DNA of 64,000 bases from Mycobacteriaceae bacterium (GCA_903970145.1 CAJCHO010000014.1:1-64000); one strand, 5' to 3'; counted from the stretch's first letter, positions 43,526 to 52,308 are shown. Notes: a model not told the origin generated them from the sequence alone. A program made the numbers and translations.

Positions 43526-44541
43526 AAATACTCATTCTCAAGCGCGACAAGCTCGGCGATCTGCTGCTCACCACGCCGCTGTTTGCGAGCCTGCGACGCT
43601 CGCTGCCCGAAGCGCGCATCGAACTGCTGGCCTCGAGCTACAACGCCTGGGTTGCCACGGGTAATCCCAACCTGGATGCAATCCTTTCCTATTCGCGCGT
43701 TCGCACCGGCAAACGCGTGTCGCCAAGGGCAGCCATGCAGCAGCTCGGTCTGTTCTGGCAACTGCGTCGAGCCCATTACGATATGGTCATCGTGGCCCAG
43801 GGTGAGGACTCCCCCCGAGCGATCGAGCGGGCACTCTGGACTGGCGCCAAGCGCGTGGTGTCCTATGTCGAGCCGGGACACCACTACGGTTCGCACCTGA
43901 CGGATGCGCTGCCCCTGCCCGAGAGCGGCCATGAGGCCCAACGCCTGCTCGGTCTGTTGCGTCCGCTAGGAATCAAGGCCGCGCTCGATGACGAGGCGCC
44001 GCAATTTATTCTGCCCGATGAGAGCCGGCGTTTTGCGCAGCAGTGGCTCGCCGAGCACACTCTAAGCCCTGGTCAATACGTCGTACTGGGCCTGGGTGCA
44101 CGACGCGCGCGCAAGCAGCCCTGCACCGAGCAGCTCGTGCGCTGGATCCGGCATCTCAAAGAGGACCTGGGCCTGTCGAGCGTGTTCATGTGGACGCCGG
44201 GTGACCCGAATAATCCGCTGTACCCGGGAGATGACGCGATCGCAGAACCGGTGCTGGCGGCCGCTCCCCCAGGCCTGGTTCCCTTTCGCGGGCCGCTCCT
44301 GCCGGCACTGGGCCTCATCTGGGATGCCCGTACCAGCATATTCCCGGACAGCGGACTGATGCATTTCGCGTCGGCGAGTCCGGGCCGGGTGCTTGGGCTG
44401 TTCGGGGACGAAGCCGAGTTCGCCGCCAAGTGGCGTCCGCTCGGCGTGAACTCACGCCATCTCGTGGCAGCGCAGGTCTCTCATCTGAGCGACGAGTCGG
44501 TATTTGCCGAACTCGAGCAATTATGCGCAGCGCAGCGCTAG
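43522..44541 (+). CDS. Family 9 glycosyltransferase (heptosyltransferase-like), second copy
   Basis: A 339-residue paralogue of its neighbour: MKILILKRDKLGDLLLTTPLFASLR, VLGLGARRARKQP and SIFPDSGLMHFASASPGRVLGLFG. The donor-loop GARRARKQ differs from the SARKPDQR of the first copy, so the two may add different residues or act in turn. Coupled by ATGA overlap at 43522-43525; its 3' end overlaps that of the convergent FAH gene by 4 bases. Confidence 0.9.
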   Translation: MKILILKRDKLGDLLLTTPLFASLRRSLPEARIELLASSYNAWVATGNPNLDAILSYSRVRTGKRVSPRAAMQQLGLFWQLRRAHYDMVIVAQGEDSPRAIERALWTGAKRVVSYVEPGHHYGSHLTDALPLPESGHEAQRLLGLLRPLGIKAALDDEAPQFILPDESRRFAQQWLAEHTLSPGQYVVLGLGARRARKQPCTEQLVRWIRHLKEDLGLSSVFMWTPGDPNNPLYPGDDAIAEPVLAAAPPGLVPFRGPLLPALGLIWDARTSIFPDSGLMHFASASPGRVLGLFGDEAEFAAKWRPLGVNSRHLVAAQVSHLSDESVFAELEQLCAAQR

Positions 44542-45233
44542 ACGATGCGCACCTGCAAAGGAGTCAGACCCGCTACGCTTGCGACCAGCAGATCGGTGCG
44601 CCCGACGGCAGCGACTCCCGCCGGAGTACCGGTAAAGACCAGATCTCCCGCCTTCAGCTCGAAGTAGGTCGACAGCTCCGCAATGATCTCGTCGACACTC
44701 CAGATCATGTCGGCAAGGTCACCCGCCTGACGCACTGAGCCGTTGACTTCGAGTCGAATGGCGCCCCGCATCAGTTCTCCGATGCTGCTGCGCGCGTGCA
44801 GGGGACCAATCGGCGCCGCACCGTCGAAACCCTTGCCGGTATCCCACGGACGCCCCTGCGACTTGGCCTGGGCTTGCAGGTCGCGCCGCGTCATATCCAA
44901 TCCGACCGCGTAGCCCCACACGCACTGCTTGGCTGCGTCAGGACCGAGATCGCGGCCGCCACTGTGCAATGCGACGACGAGTTCGATCTCGTGATGCAAG
45001 TCATTGGTGCGACTGGGATAGGGCATCTGGCCGGTCTGACCGGCGGCGACCGTCAGCAACGCGTCGGCCGGTTTGGCAAAAAAGAATGGCGCTTCGCGAC
45101 CACTTGCGCCCATCTCGCGCGCGTGCTCGGCGTAGTTGCGGCCCACGCAATAGACGCGCCGCACCGGAAATCCCTTGTCACTGCCGACTATGGGCACAAG
45201 CGTTGGCGGTGCCCCTGGAAAAATCGGATCCAT
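44538..45233 (-). CDS. Fumarylacetoacetate hydrolase family protein (fumarylpyruvate hydrolase-like)
   Basis: A 231-residue FAH-fold enzyme. RVYCVGRNYAEHAREMG, FFFAKPADALL, TNDLHHEIELVVAL (metal-binding HxE and E), YAVGLDMTRRDLQ, GKGFDGAAPIGP and DLVFTGTPAGV are all present. The pattern is closest to fumarylpyruvate/acylpyruvate hydrolases of aromatic (gentisate) degradation, but no ring-cleavage gene is nearby. Start ATG at 45233 is one base after the TetR stop, so the two are coupled. Confidence 0.9.
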   Translation of the reverse strand: MDPIFPGAPPTLVPIVGSDKGFPVRRVYCVGRNYAEHAREMGASGREAPFFFAKPADALLTVAAGQTGQMPYPSRTNDLHHEIELVVALHSGGRDLGPDAAKQCVWGYAVGLDMTRRDLQAQAKSQGRPWDTGKGFDGAAPIGPLHARSSIGELMRGAIRLEVNGSVRQAGDLADMIWSVDEIIAELSTYFELKAGDLVFTGTPAGVAAVGRTDLLVASVAGLTPLQVRIV

Positions 45234-45234
45234 C

Positions 45235-45879
45235 TCATCGTCCTTTGTCGTCGCCAGCGTCGCCCGGTGCCTGTTGGCGAACCAGGAGCTCACCTGCCAG
45301 ATCGCGAATGCCGCGCATGGTCGCCTCGTCGCGGCGCGCCCCCTGCATGATCAGATCCGCTCCGGCGATTATCAGATAGCTGGTCAGCGCCAGCAAGCGT
45401 GCGCGCGCCGGATCGCCAATCAATTCCGTGTACAACTCGACGGTGCGGGCGTGGCGCATCGCGTCCGACTGGGCCAGCACCTCGGCCGCATCGGCATTGC
45501 GCTCCGCAAAGTCGCGAATCGCGAGTTCGATGCGAATATTGCGATTCGAATTTCGCCCTTCGTCGAAGTTGATCGCCAGCGAGTGCAGCAGTGCCTGGGC
45601 CGGATCATCATCGGTCACGAGCCGACTCCACTGTTCGGTGCGCTGGCGACGAAATTCCAGCCAGTGCTGCAAGAAGGCGTGTACCAGATCGGCGTGATCG
45701 CTGAAATGCCAATAGAAGCTACCGCGAGTCACCCCAAGTCGCTTGGCGAGAACGAGGATGCGCAGATTTGCGAAGCCTCCCTCGGCGACCGCATCACCCG
45801 CGGCGCGCAACCACGCCTGCCGATCGAGCAAATCGCGCTGCGCGCGTTGCTTGGGTTTGACGCCGGTAGGCTGACTCAC
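45235..45879 (-). CDS. TetR-family transcriptional regulator
   Basis: A 214-residue regulator. The N-terminal helix-turn-helix is at about 20-65 (LRAAGDAVAEGGFANLRILVLAKRLGVTRGSFYWHFSDHADLV); the rest is the helical ligand domain. It is the middle gene of the SDR-TetR-FAH operon, 6 bases after the SDR stop, so it likely controls its own operon; an imperfect inverted repeat over the upstream promoter at 46691-46710 is a candidate operator. Confidence 0.92.
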   Translation of the reverse strand: MSQPTGVKPKQRAQRDLLDRQAWLRAAGDAVAEGGFANLRILVLAKRLGVTRGSFYWHFSDHADLVHAFLQHWLEFRRQRTEQWSRLVTDDDPAQALLHSLAINFDEGRNSNRNIRIELAIRDFAERNADAAEVLAQSDAMRHARTVELYTELIGDPARARLLALTSYLIIAGADLIMQGARRDEATMRGIRDLAGELLVRQQAPGDAGDDKGR

Positions 45880-45885
45880 CCGGGA

Positions 45886-46647
45886 CTAGCGAATCATTGC
45901 CCCGCCGTCGGCAACGATCACCTGGCCGGTGATGTAGTTGCCCGCGGCGCTGGCCAGCATCAGAGCGATGCCACCGATATCGTCAGGCTCGCCAATGCGA
46001 CGCAGGGGCAGCTCGCGCTCGACCATTGCGCGTACCTTCGGGTCTTCATGAATCGCGCGCGCGAAATCGGTCCGTACCACGCCCGGTGCGATGCAGTTCA
46101 CGCGGATATTGTGGGGGCCCCATTCGACCGCAAGATTGCGCGCGAGCTGCATGTCGGCAGCCTTCGAGATGTTGTAGGCACCGATGACCGCCGAGCCGTG
46201 CAGGCCACCGACTGAGGAGACCAGGATAATCGCGCCATTGCGGCGCGCCTCCATATCCGGCCGCACGAGATTACACAGCCAGATATTCGAGAGCACGTTG
46301 TTGTGCATGACCTTGGCGAAGACTTCGTCGGACAGGCCAGTGGTGGGTCCGTAATAGGGATTGGATGCTGCGTTGCAAACCAGCACGTCAATTGGACCGA
46401 GTTGCTCACGCGTTCTCGCCACCAGCTCGCCCATCTGTTGCTGGTCGGAAATATTGGCGGCGATCGCGAGCGCGTGGCCACCGGCGACCCGGATCGACTG
46501 CGCCACCTCTTCGCAGGCTTGCGCCTTGCGGCTCGAAATCACTACGCGCGCGCCGGCCGCGGCCAGATTTTCGGCAATCGAGCGCCCAATGCCACGGCTT
46601 GAGCCGGTCACGATGGCGACCTTGCCGGTCAGATCAAATAGACGCAT
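45886..46647 (-). CDS. Short-chain dehydrogenase/reductase
   Basis: A 253-residue classical SDR: cofactor motif TGSSRGIG (14-21), CNAAS in place of NNAG, catalytic Ser (SSV, 144-145), Tyr158 and Lys162 in YNISK, and ADGGAMIR at the C-terminus. Arg39-Arg40 region (ISSRKA) suggests NADP(H). Substrate unknown. First gene of the operon with TetR and FAH; likely acts on the same small-molecule pathway. Confidence 0.93.
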   Translation of the reverse strand: MRLFDLTGKVAIVTGSSRGIGRSIAENLAAAGARVVISSRKAQACEEVAQSIRVAGGHALAIAANISDQQQMGELVARTREQLGPIDVLVCNAASNPYYGPTTGLSDEVFAKVMHNNVLSNIWLCNLVRPDMEARRNGAIILVSSVGGLHGSAVIGAYNISKAADMQLARNLAVEWGPHNIRVNCIAPGVVRTDFARAIHEDPKVRAMVERELPLRRIGEPDDIGGIALMLASAAGNYITGQVIVADGGAMIR

Positions 46648-46690
46648 GAACTCACGACTGAAAATTGGAAGGCCGCACTCTATCAGTGAG

Positions 46691-46732
46691 CTACGGTCTC
46701 CAAACAGTAGTGTATGGCAACCCGCCCGTCAA
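46691..46732 (-). promoter_or_regulatory. Candidate promoter and operator of the SDR-TetR-FAH operon
   Basis: On the minus strand TTGACG (46732-46727) and TACTGT (46709-46704) are 17 bases apart, about 57 bases before the SDR ATG. An inverted repeat with 7-base arms (CTACGGT at 46691-46697 and ACAGTAG at 46704-46710, one mismatch) covers the -10 box, a fitting place for TetR-type repression. Confidence 0.45.
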
Positions 46733-46755
46733 GAGCGCGCCCGCCGCTGCGACGC

Positions 46756-48315
46756 TCAGCTCGGCGAAAGCACATCTTCGTAATCGGCCCGGTTGGTCGC
46801 GTCGCTGCTCGGCCGAACTCCGAGACTGCGCAGCACCACCGTGATGACGGCGGCCACCAGCAGATTGAGCACCAGCGCATAGAGAGCCGCGTAACCCGGA
46901 ATCGTGTAGTCAAAAATCTTCAGGGCATAGTTGGCGCTCTTGAAGGCATTCGAATAGGCGACCCAGCTGCCAAACCCTATGCCCGCGAGCCAGCCGATCA
47001 CGAGCCCCCGGTGATCGAGCCAGCGTGTGTAGAGTCCGACGAATACGGCTGGCAGCGTCTGAATGATCCACACGCCGCCAAGCAGCTGCAGCTGAATCGC
47101 GTATTGGCGATCCATGAAGATGATGAAAATCAGGGCGCCCGCCTTGACGACCAGCGACACCAGCTTCGCCACGCGGGTTTCCTGTTCAGGCGTGCAGCTG
47201 CGATTGATGAATTCTCGATAGATATTGCGGGTGAACAGATTTGCCGAAGCAATCGACATGATCGCAGCGGGGACCAGAGCGCCGATGGCAATCGCGGCGA
47301 AGGCTAGGCCGACGAACCAGGATGGGAACATCTCGATGAAAAGTGCCGGCACCGAAAACTGTGCGCTGTAAACCTTGAAATACGCGGCGTACTTGTCCAT
47401 CTTGTCGACGCCCGCGGCCAGCGCCATGTAGCCAAGCAGTGCCATCAAGCCAAGCAGCAGCGAATAGGCCGGCAGCAGTGCCATATTGCGGCGAATGGTA
47501 TTGCCGCCGCGCGAGCTGAGCACCGCCGTGACCGAGTGCGGATACAGAAACAGCGCGAGCGCCGAGCCCAGTGCCAGCGTCGCATAGGCCGAAAAGCCGT
47601 TCAGGCTGTCGGTCGACGGCGCCTTTAAGAGCAGCTTCGCATCCGGCACCTTGTCGAAAATCGCCCCGATCCCGCCAAGCTTGAGCGGAATGATGATCAT
47701 TGCCGCAGCGATGGTGATGTAGATCAGGAGATCCTTGACTACCGCGATCAGCGCTGGCGCGCGCAGACCGCTGGTGTAGGTGTAGGCAGCCAGGATCGCA
47801 AAACTGATAATCAGTGGCATCTCGCCGAGGATCCCCTGGGTCGGAAAACCGAGTGCAGCTACGACCACCTGGATACCAACGAGCTGCAAAGCGATGTAGG
47901 GCATCGTGGCGAGAATGCCGGTCACGGCAATCACTAGCGCGAGCGTCGGGCTGCCGTAGCGCGCGCGCACAAAGTCTGCCGGGGTCACGCAGCCATGGCG
48001 CTTGCAGACCGCCCAGAGCTTGGGCAGCACGCAAAAACCCAGCGGATAGATCAGGATGGTATAGGGGACCGCGAAAAATCCGACCGCGCCGGCACCGAAA
48101 ATCGCCGCGGGCACGGCCACGAAGGTGTAGGCGGTATAAAGGTCACCCCCGACCAGGAACCACGACACCACCGTTCCGAAGCGGCTGCCAGCAAGGCCCC
48201 ACTCGTGCAAGGAAGTCATGTCGCCGCGGCGCCATCTGGCGGCAACGAAACCAAGTACCGTCACGACCACGAAAAAGAAAACGAAAACGCCGCTTGCCAC
48301 CAGATCCATTTCCAT
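46756..48315 (-). CDS. Sodium:solute symporter family permease
   Basis: A 519-residue protein with about 13 helices of the SSS family. Conserved segments: SRFGTVVSWFLVGGDLYTAYTFVAVPAAIFG, YGSPTLALVIAV, AYTYTSGLRAPALIAVVKDLLIYI and ALVPAAIMSIASANLFTRNIYREF (Na-site region). The paired DUF3311 gene 14 bases upstream is typical of the monocarboxylate/pantothenate-type subgroup. Probable substrate is a small organic acid, not determined. Confidence 0.92.
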   Translation of the reverse strand: MEMDLVASGVFVFFFVVVTVLGFVAARWRRGDMTSLHEWGLAGSRFGTVVSWFLVGGDLYTAYTFVAVPAAIFGAGAVGFFAVPYTILIYPLGFCVLPKLWAVCKRHGCVTPADFVRARYGSPTLALVIAVTGILATMPYIALQLVGIQVVVAALGFPTQGILGEMPLIISFAILAAYTYTSGLRAPALIAVVKDLLIYITIAAAMIIIPLKLGGIGAIFDKVPDAKLLLKAPSTDSLNGFSAYATLALGSALALFLYPHSVTAVLSSRGGNTIRRNMALLPAYSLLLGLMALLGYMALAAGVDKMDKYAAYFKVYSAQFSVPALFIEMFPSWFVGLAFAAIAIGALVPAAIMSIASANLFTRNIYREFINRSCTPEQETRVAKLVSLVVKAGALIFIIFMDRQYAIQLQLLGGVWIIQTLPAVFVGLYTRWLDHRGLVIGWLAGIGFGSWVAYSNAFKSANYALKIFDYTIPGYAALYALVLNLLVAAVITVVLRSLGVRPSSDATNRADYEDVLSPS

Positions 48316-48329
48316 GCGCGCTCTCCGAC

Positions 48330-48524
48330 TCAGGACTTATATTTTTTGTAGACGATCCCGATCAGGACGGCGGATACCGGAACCCACAGGAGCTGGTACC
48401 AGTAGAAAAACGGGAATCCGAACAGGCTTGGCTCCTTCATGTTGTAGAAGGGCACCCACAATACCCCGACGACGGGCAGCAGGATCAGCACATACCAGGC
48501 ACGACTGGGCTTTTTCGCTTGCAT
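48330..48524 (-). CDS. DUF3311 small membrane subunit
   Basis: A 64-residue protein with two helices (YVLILLPVVGVLWVPFYN and FPFFYWYQLLWVPVSAVLIGIVY) and a basic end KKYKS. DUF3311 proteins are encoded directly before SSS permeases and are thought to be an accessory subunit. Here the gap to the permease start is 14 bases. Confidence 0.9.
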   Translation of the reverse strand: MQAKKPSRAWYVLILLPVVGVLWVPFYNMKEPSLFGFPFFYWYQLLWVPVSAVLIGIVYKKYKS

Positions 48525-48639
48525 CCTTCGTCCCCTCTTTGGTGTGCGCGCGGTCAGCTTGATGTGCGGCGCGTCTTAACAGCAGTTTATCGCGCGCGGG
48601 AGCCGGGTGCCCCACAGGGTTATCCCCAATGCAGGCGCG

Positions 48640-48789
48640 CTAGTGAAAGATCCGGCTGAACATCGACAGATCGCAGCAGCCGTCAAGGTAGGTGAAGGCA
48701 AACCAGGTCAGTGCACCGCAAAAAATCCAGCTCAAAAGGCATACCACCAGCAAACGCATCACTTTCGGAGACTTGGCCTTCTCGTCCAT
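48640..48789 (-). CDS. 49-residue single-pass membrane protein
   Basis: MDEKAKSPKVMRLLVVCLLS and onward: short basic head, one helix (LLVVCLLSWIFCGALTWFAF) and a Cys-containing tail (DGCCDLSMF). Its ATG shares one base with the stop of the hydroxylase-like gene (TGATG), so it is probably translated by coupling. No family recognised. Confidence 0.6.
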   Translation of the reverse strand: MDEKAKSPKVMRLLVVCLLSWIFCGALTWFAFTYLDGCCDLSMFSRIFH

Positions 48790-49478
48790 CAGAAGGACTC
48801 CATCCCAGTCAGGCGCACACCCGCACCGACCACGGTGACGATGGCTCGCGACAGCAGTTTCAGGTCCCATGGCATTTCCGGACGCCAAACGTCCAGCAGC
48901 AGCGCCGCCCGCATCTGCTCGCTGTTATTGGTCACTTCGTGGGTGTAGGTATCGTCCCAGAGCAGACTGTCACCGTCAGCAAGGTAATGCGGCACGCCGT
49001 CGATGGTCAGCACCGCAGCCGCCCTGCCATCGGATGCCAGAGGCACCGACAGCCCGAGGTGAAACCGCACAATGCCGCGAAATGGCCCGCGATGGGGCGG
49101 GATATGTTTGTGGGGAGCGAGAAAGGAAATCGATGCGGAAAGCACCTCGGGACAGGCTCGCAGAAGTTTGGCGGTGCGCGGACAGCGCGCCATGTTGCGC
49201 GCTACGCTGACTCCATATGCCTTGAGCACGAACAGGCGCCAATCACGATCATCGTTGGCCGATATGTCGGCCTGGGATGCCATGAGCTCATGAAAGCGCG
49301 GCACCGAGGCAATCCGCCCGGCAACTTCAAGCGCCTCCTCGCGCACGGCGCGCCACTGCTCAACGAAACGCGCGCCATTCGGGAAAAAGCGCTCGGCATC
49401 CAGCACGGCAGGGCCCTGCAGGCGGTGATCGTAAACCTTGCGTAAAAGGTCTCCCGCACCATCGTACAAACGGTTCAT
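48789..49478 (-). CDS. Aspartyl/asparaginyl beta-hydroxylase family protein
   Basis: A 229-residue protein of the AspH/LpxO-like Fe(II)/2-oxoglutarate oxygenase family: SFLAPHKHIPPHRGPFRGIVRFHLGL carries the first iron His (H129) and GDSLLWDDTYTHEVTNN the second (H180); Arg in RGIVRFH would bind 2-oxoglutarate. Bacterial relatives hydroxylate lipid A acyl chains (LpxO) or proteins. No signal peptide or strong membrane anchor was seen. ATG at 49478 is used; a GTG at 49505 is possible. Confidence 0.87.
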   Translation of the reverse strand: MNRLYDGAGDLLRKVYDHRLQGPAVLDAERFFPNGARFVEQWRAVREEALEVAGRIASVPRFHELMASQADISANDDRDWRLFVLKAYGVSVARNMARCPRTAKLLRACPEVLSASISFLAPHKHIPPHRGPFRGIVRFHLGLSVPLASDGRAAAVLTIDGVPHYLADGDSLLWDDTYTHEVTNNSEQMRAALLLDVWRPEMPWDLKLLSRAIVTVVGAGVRLTGMESF

Positions 49479-49569
49479 CGAAGCGCTAGATAGGTAGCTC
49501 GCCACAGGCGAAACACCATAAGTCTAGCGCATCCGCCTAGCCGCTCCGCCCGTTCGCCCGCAGGCGCGC

Positions 49570-50247
49570 TCAGTCCGGCCGATAAAGCTTTGGAAACTGC
49601 GCCTTGAGCGCCGCTACCTTGGGCAGATCGTTATAGACGATGTAAGGATTGTCCGGGTGCCGCCGCAGGTAGTCCTGATGGTAATCCTCAGCCGGGTAGA
49701 AAGTGTCGAGAGGACTGACCACGGTCTTTATGGAATCCTTATAAACCTTGGCCTGCTCGAGCTGCTGGATATAGGCTCGCGCGACGCTGTCCTGGTCGGG
49801 AGTCAGCGTGAAGATTCCCGATCGATACTGGGTACCGTAGTCAGGCCCCTGGCGGTTCAGTTCGGTCGGGTCGTGAGCCACCTCGAAGAACACTTTCAAG
49901 AGCTGCCCGTAGCTCACTTGCGCCGGATCGTAGACCACCCTTACCGACTCGGCATGCCCCGTGGTCCCGCTGGAGACCGCGTTGTAATCCGGATTCTTCA
50001 AGGTGCCACCGGCATAGCCCGAGGTGGCACGCACCACGCCTTTGACGTGCGAAAACACCCCCTGGATGCCCCAGAAGCAACCACCGGCAAATACGGCTGT
50101 CTGTTCCTTGGCGCCATTGCTCGTGAGCGTGAGGTCGCGCGCCGGATCCGGCAGCTCGATGGCCGTCGCCGGCCAGAAGTAAATCCCCAGTAAAAGCGCG
50201 ATTGCGCCCGTCAATAGTGTCAGGGGTCGATTCAGTCGCAGGCCCAT
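49570..50247 (-). CDS. msrA: Peptide methionine-S-sulfoxide reductase, membrane-anchored/exported
   Basis: A 225-residue MsrA that reduces Met-S-sulfoxide. Catalytic Cys57 is in AVFAGGCFWGIQGVF; TSGYAGG, YNAVSSGTTGHAESVRVVYDP and YHQDYLRRH are family blocks. An N-terminal helix (LTLLTGAIALLLGIYFWPA) shows it acts outside the cytoplasm, facing oxidised periplasmic proteins. The ATG at 50247 has GGAG 8 bases upstream. Divergent from the VTT-like gene. Confidence 0.94.
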   Translation of the reverse strand: MGLRLNRPLTLLTGAIALLLGIYFWPATAIELPDPARDLTLTSNGAKEQTAVFAGGCFWGIQGVFSHVKGVVRATSGYAGGTLKNPDYNAVSSGTTGHAESVRVVYDPAQVSYGQLLKVFFEVAHDPTELNRQGPDYGTQYRSGIFTLTPDQDSVARAYIQQLEQAKVYKDSIKTVVSPLDTFYPAEDYHQDYLRRHPDNPYIVYNDLPKVAALKAQFPKLYRPD

Positions 50248-50549
50248 GTCATCACTCCAGAAGTCGCTGGCGCACAAAGGTGCCGCCTGCCCATCAGTCG
50301 CGCGTGCAGCGCGCACCTTACAGTGCAAACTGGGCGCCCCATTTCCAGTGTAAACCGGGATTCAACGCAGCGTGCCTTTGCTATCACTCCTACTATCAGA
50401 TAAGAGGATGTGGCACCTGGCTAGCCGTTTACAAGCGTCGGCGCGAGGATCCGGGATACCGGGCAGGCGAGCGCCCGGATACTTTTCCGGTTACCCTAGG
50501 CACCCAGCCCGCCCGGCCGCATCGCGCAGCACGCCGCAGAGCCCGCCTG

Positions 50550-51143
50550 ATGATCGAGCAAAACACCCCTGAAGTCGCCAGTGCGGCGCGCCCGGCGAAA
50601 GCGCCTTCGGGCTACGCGCGTCGACTCGCGTGGCTCCAGGAACGCATGGATCGCTGGTGGTATCTGCCTTGCGTGGCCGGCCTCGCTGGTCTGGATAACT
50701 TCATCCTGTGTTTTCCCACGGATGTCTTTCTGGTCAGTACGGCCGCGCTTCGACCGCAGCGCTGGGTGCGCATCTTTCTCGCGTTTGCGACCGGCTCGGC
50801 GCTTGGGATGCTGGCTCTGTCCTGGGCGGTCTCCGCCGGCGGCAGTACGGTCCACGATCTTTTGTCCTGGCTGCTGCCAAAGGACCTCGATTTGAGTGAA
50901 ACCGGCGGCGCTGCACACACCTACGGCGCCTGGGCGCTCTTCATCGTCGCCATCAACCCGCTGGTGCCAAGCCAACCTGCGGTGATTCTGGCGACCGTGG
51001 CCGGCATGAAACCGCTCTCGGTCTTCGTGTGGGTCTATCTCGGACGCCTGACCAAGTACGGGGCCTACACCTTTGCCGCCGCTCGCGCGCCGCGCCTGGT
51101 CGCGCGCTATCTGCGCAGTACTCCCAAAGAGCCGTCAACTTAG
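50550..51143 (+). CDS. VTT/YqaA-like inner-membrane protein
   Basis: A 197-residue protein with about four or five helices. LDNFILCFPTDVFLVSTAALRPQRW and NPLVPSQPAVILATVAGMKPLSVFVWVYLGRLTKYGAYTF resemble the re-entrant loops of the DedA/VTT group, linked to lipid or carrier transport. Similarity is pattern-based, so the call is tentative. The ATG at 50550 follows an open frame without ribosome-site support upstream. Convergent with the patatin gene. Confidence 0.6.
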   Translation: MIEQNTPEVASAARPAKAPSGYARRLAWLQERMDRWWYLPCVAGLAGLDNFILCFPTDVFLVSTAALRPQRWVRIFLAFATGSALGMLALSWAVSAGGSTVHDLLSWLLPKDLDLSETGGAAHTYGAWALFIVAINPLVPSQPAVILATVAGMKPLSVFVWVYLGRLTKYGAYTFAAARAPRLVARYLRSTPKEPST

Positions 51144-51153
51144 CTCGCGTCTG

Positions 51154-52200
51154 CTAGAAGAACTCAGTCTCGATATCGACGCTCGAGGCCTGACCCACCT
51201 GGGTGAAATTCTCCTTGAGCCAGTCACGCGCCGCGGCTCGTCCGGCGTCGCGCAGACGACACAGGAATCCCCACTCGGGATCAAGCTTGGATGCAACCGA
51301 GCATGCCGCCATGAGATCGTCGGCGCGGATCGAGTGAATGAACATCTGCTTCATCTCGCCGGCTCTCACTTTTCCAGAGTCGATCAGACGCGTCACGAAA
51401 GCGATCGCACGCAACTCGCGCAACAGCGATGAATTGAAGCTGATCTCGTTGATCCGGTTGGCGATCTCGGGCGCCGTGCGCGGCACGCCGCGGCGCTCGA
51501 TCGGATTGACGTGGACGATCACGACATCGGCGCTGCGACTGGAGTAGATCAGCGGAAACACCGCCGGATTACCCATGTAGCCACCGTCCCAGAAATACTC
51601 GCCATCGATCTCGACTGCCTGGAACACATTGGGCAGGCACGCCGACGCGAGCACCATGTCGACCGTCAGGGACCGGCGCTCGAACAGGCGGATCTTGCCC
51701 GTTTCCACGTTGGTCGCACACAAATGCAGTTGCACCCCCGGCTGCCCACGCAGGCGCGCAAAATCAACTCTTGACTCAATGATCTCGCGCAGCGGATTCA
51801 GATTGAGCGGATTGAGCTGGTAAGGGGAAAAGCTGCGCGTCACGGTCTCGAACGCCCAATAGAGCGGTGAGTACTCGAGCGGCAGATCGGCAAACAGCCG
51901 CGCGACCGCTGGCGGGCGCATGGGATTATGACGGGCAGCCTCGGCAATGGCCTGCCAGAAACCGGTGAGCGCCGCGCGCGCCTCGTCACGGTCCTTGTTA
52001 AGCAGCCCGTGCGCCAGGACCACAGCATTCATGCTGCCGGCGCTGGTTGCACTGACCGCTTCGAATTCCAGTCGCCCGTCCTCGAGCAGGTAATCGAGCA
52101 CACCCCAGGTAAATGCGCCATGCGCCCCTCCACCCTGCAAGGCGAGATTGACTAGTTTTGAGGGCCTTGCTGCGCGGGATCTGGGAGGCTTGGCACGCAC
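51154..52200 (-). CDS. Patatin-like phospholipase
   Basis: A 348-residue patatin-domain hydrolase. The oxyanion loop GGGAHGAF is followed by the nucleophile Ser in SATSAGSMNA (usual GxSxG with Ala for the first Gly) and the catalytic Asp in WDGGYMGNP. It probably cleaves phospholipids or other acyl esters; no signal peptide. The frame is open to a TTG at 52305, but an intrinsic terminator at 52213-52253 lies inside that extension, so I start it at the GTG at 52200. Confidence 0.87.
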   Translation of the reverse strand: MRAKPPRSRAARPSKLVNLALQGGGAHGAFTWGVLDYLLEDGRLEFEAVSATSAGSMNAVVLAHGLLNKDRDEARAALTGFWQAIAEAARHNPMRPPAVARLFADLPLEYSPLYWAFETVTRSFSPYQLNPLNLNPLREIIESRVDFARLRGQPGVQLHLCATNVETGKIRLFERRSLTVDMVLASACLPNVFQAVEIDGEYFWDGGYMGNPAVFPLIYSSRSADVVIVHVNPIERRGVPRTAPEIANRINEISFNSSLLRELRAIAFVTRLIDSGKVRAGEMKQMFIHSIRADDLMAACSVASKLDPEWGFLCRLRDAGRAAARDWLKENFTQVGQASSVDIETEFF

Positions 52201-52212
52201 CTTGGGCTTTCC

Positions 52213-52253
52213 CAATAAATAAGGCGCGCTACGACCGATGGCCCTAGCGCGCC
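52213..52253 (-). terminator. Intrinsic terminator after the PEBP-family gene
   Basis: Perfect 9-bp arms GGCGCGCTA (52223-52231) and TAGCGCGCC (52245-52253) with a 13-base loop. Reading the minus strand, the stem is followed by TTATTTATT (52222-52214). It lies 56 bases after the stop of the gene at 52309-52884. Confidence 0.82.
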
Positions 52254-52308
52254 CTGTGTTACTCAGTCCAGCATTCGAGCACCGAGGCCGGACTGGATCC
52301 GCCAACGG

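Noticed and set aside
47186-48034. 282-codon minus frame within the symporter gene
   Set aside because: Arg/Ser-rich shadow of the SSS permease with no membrane pattern.
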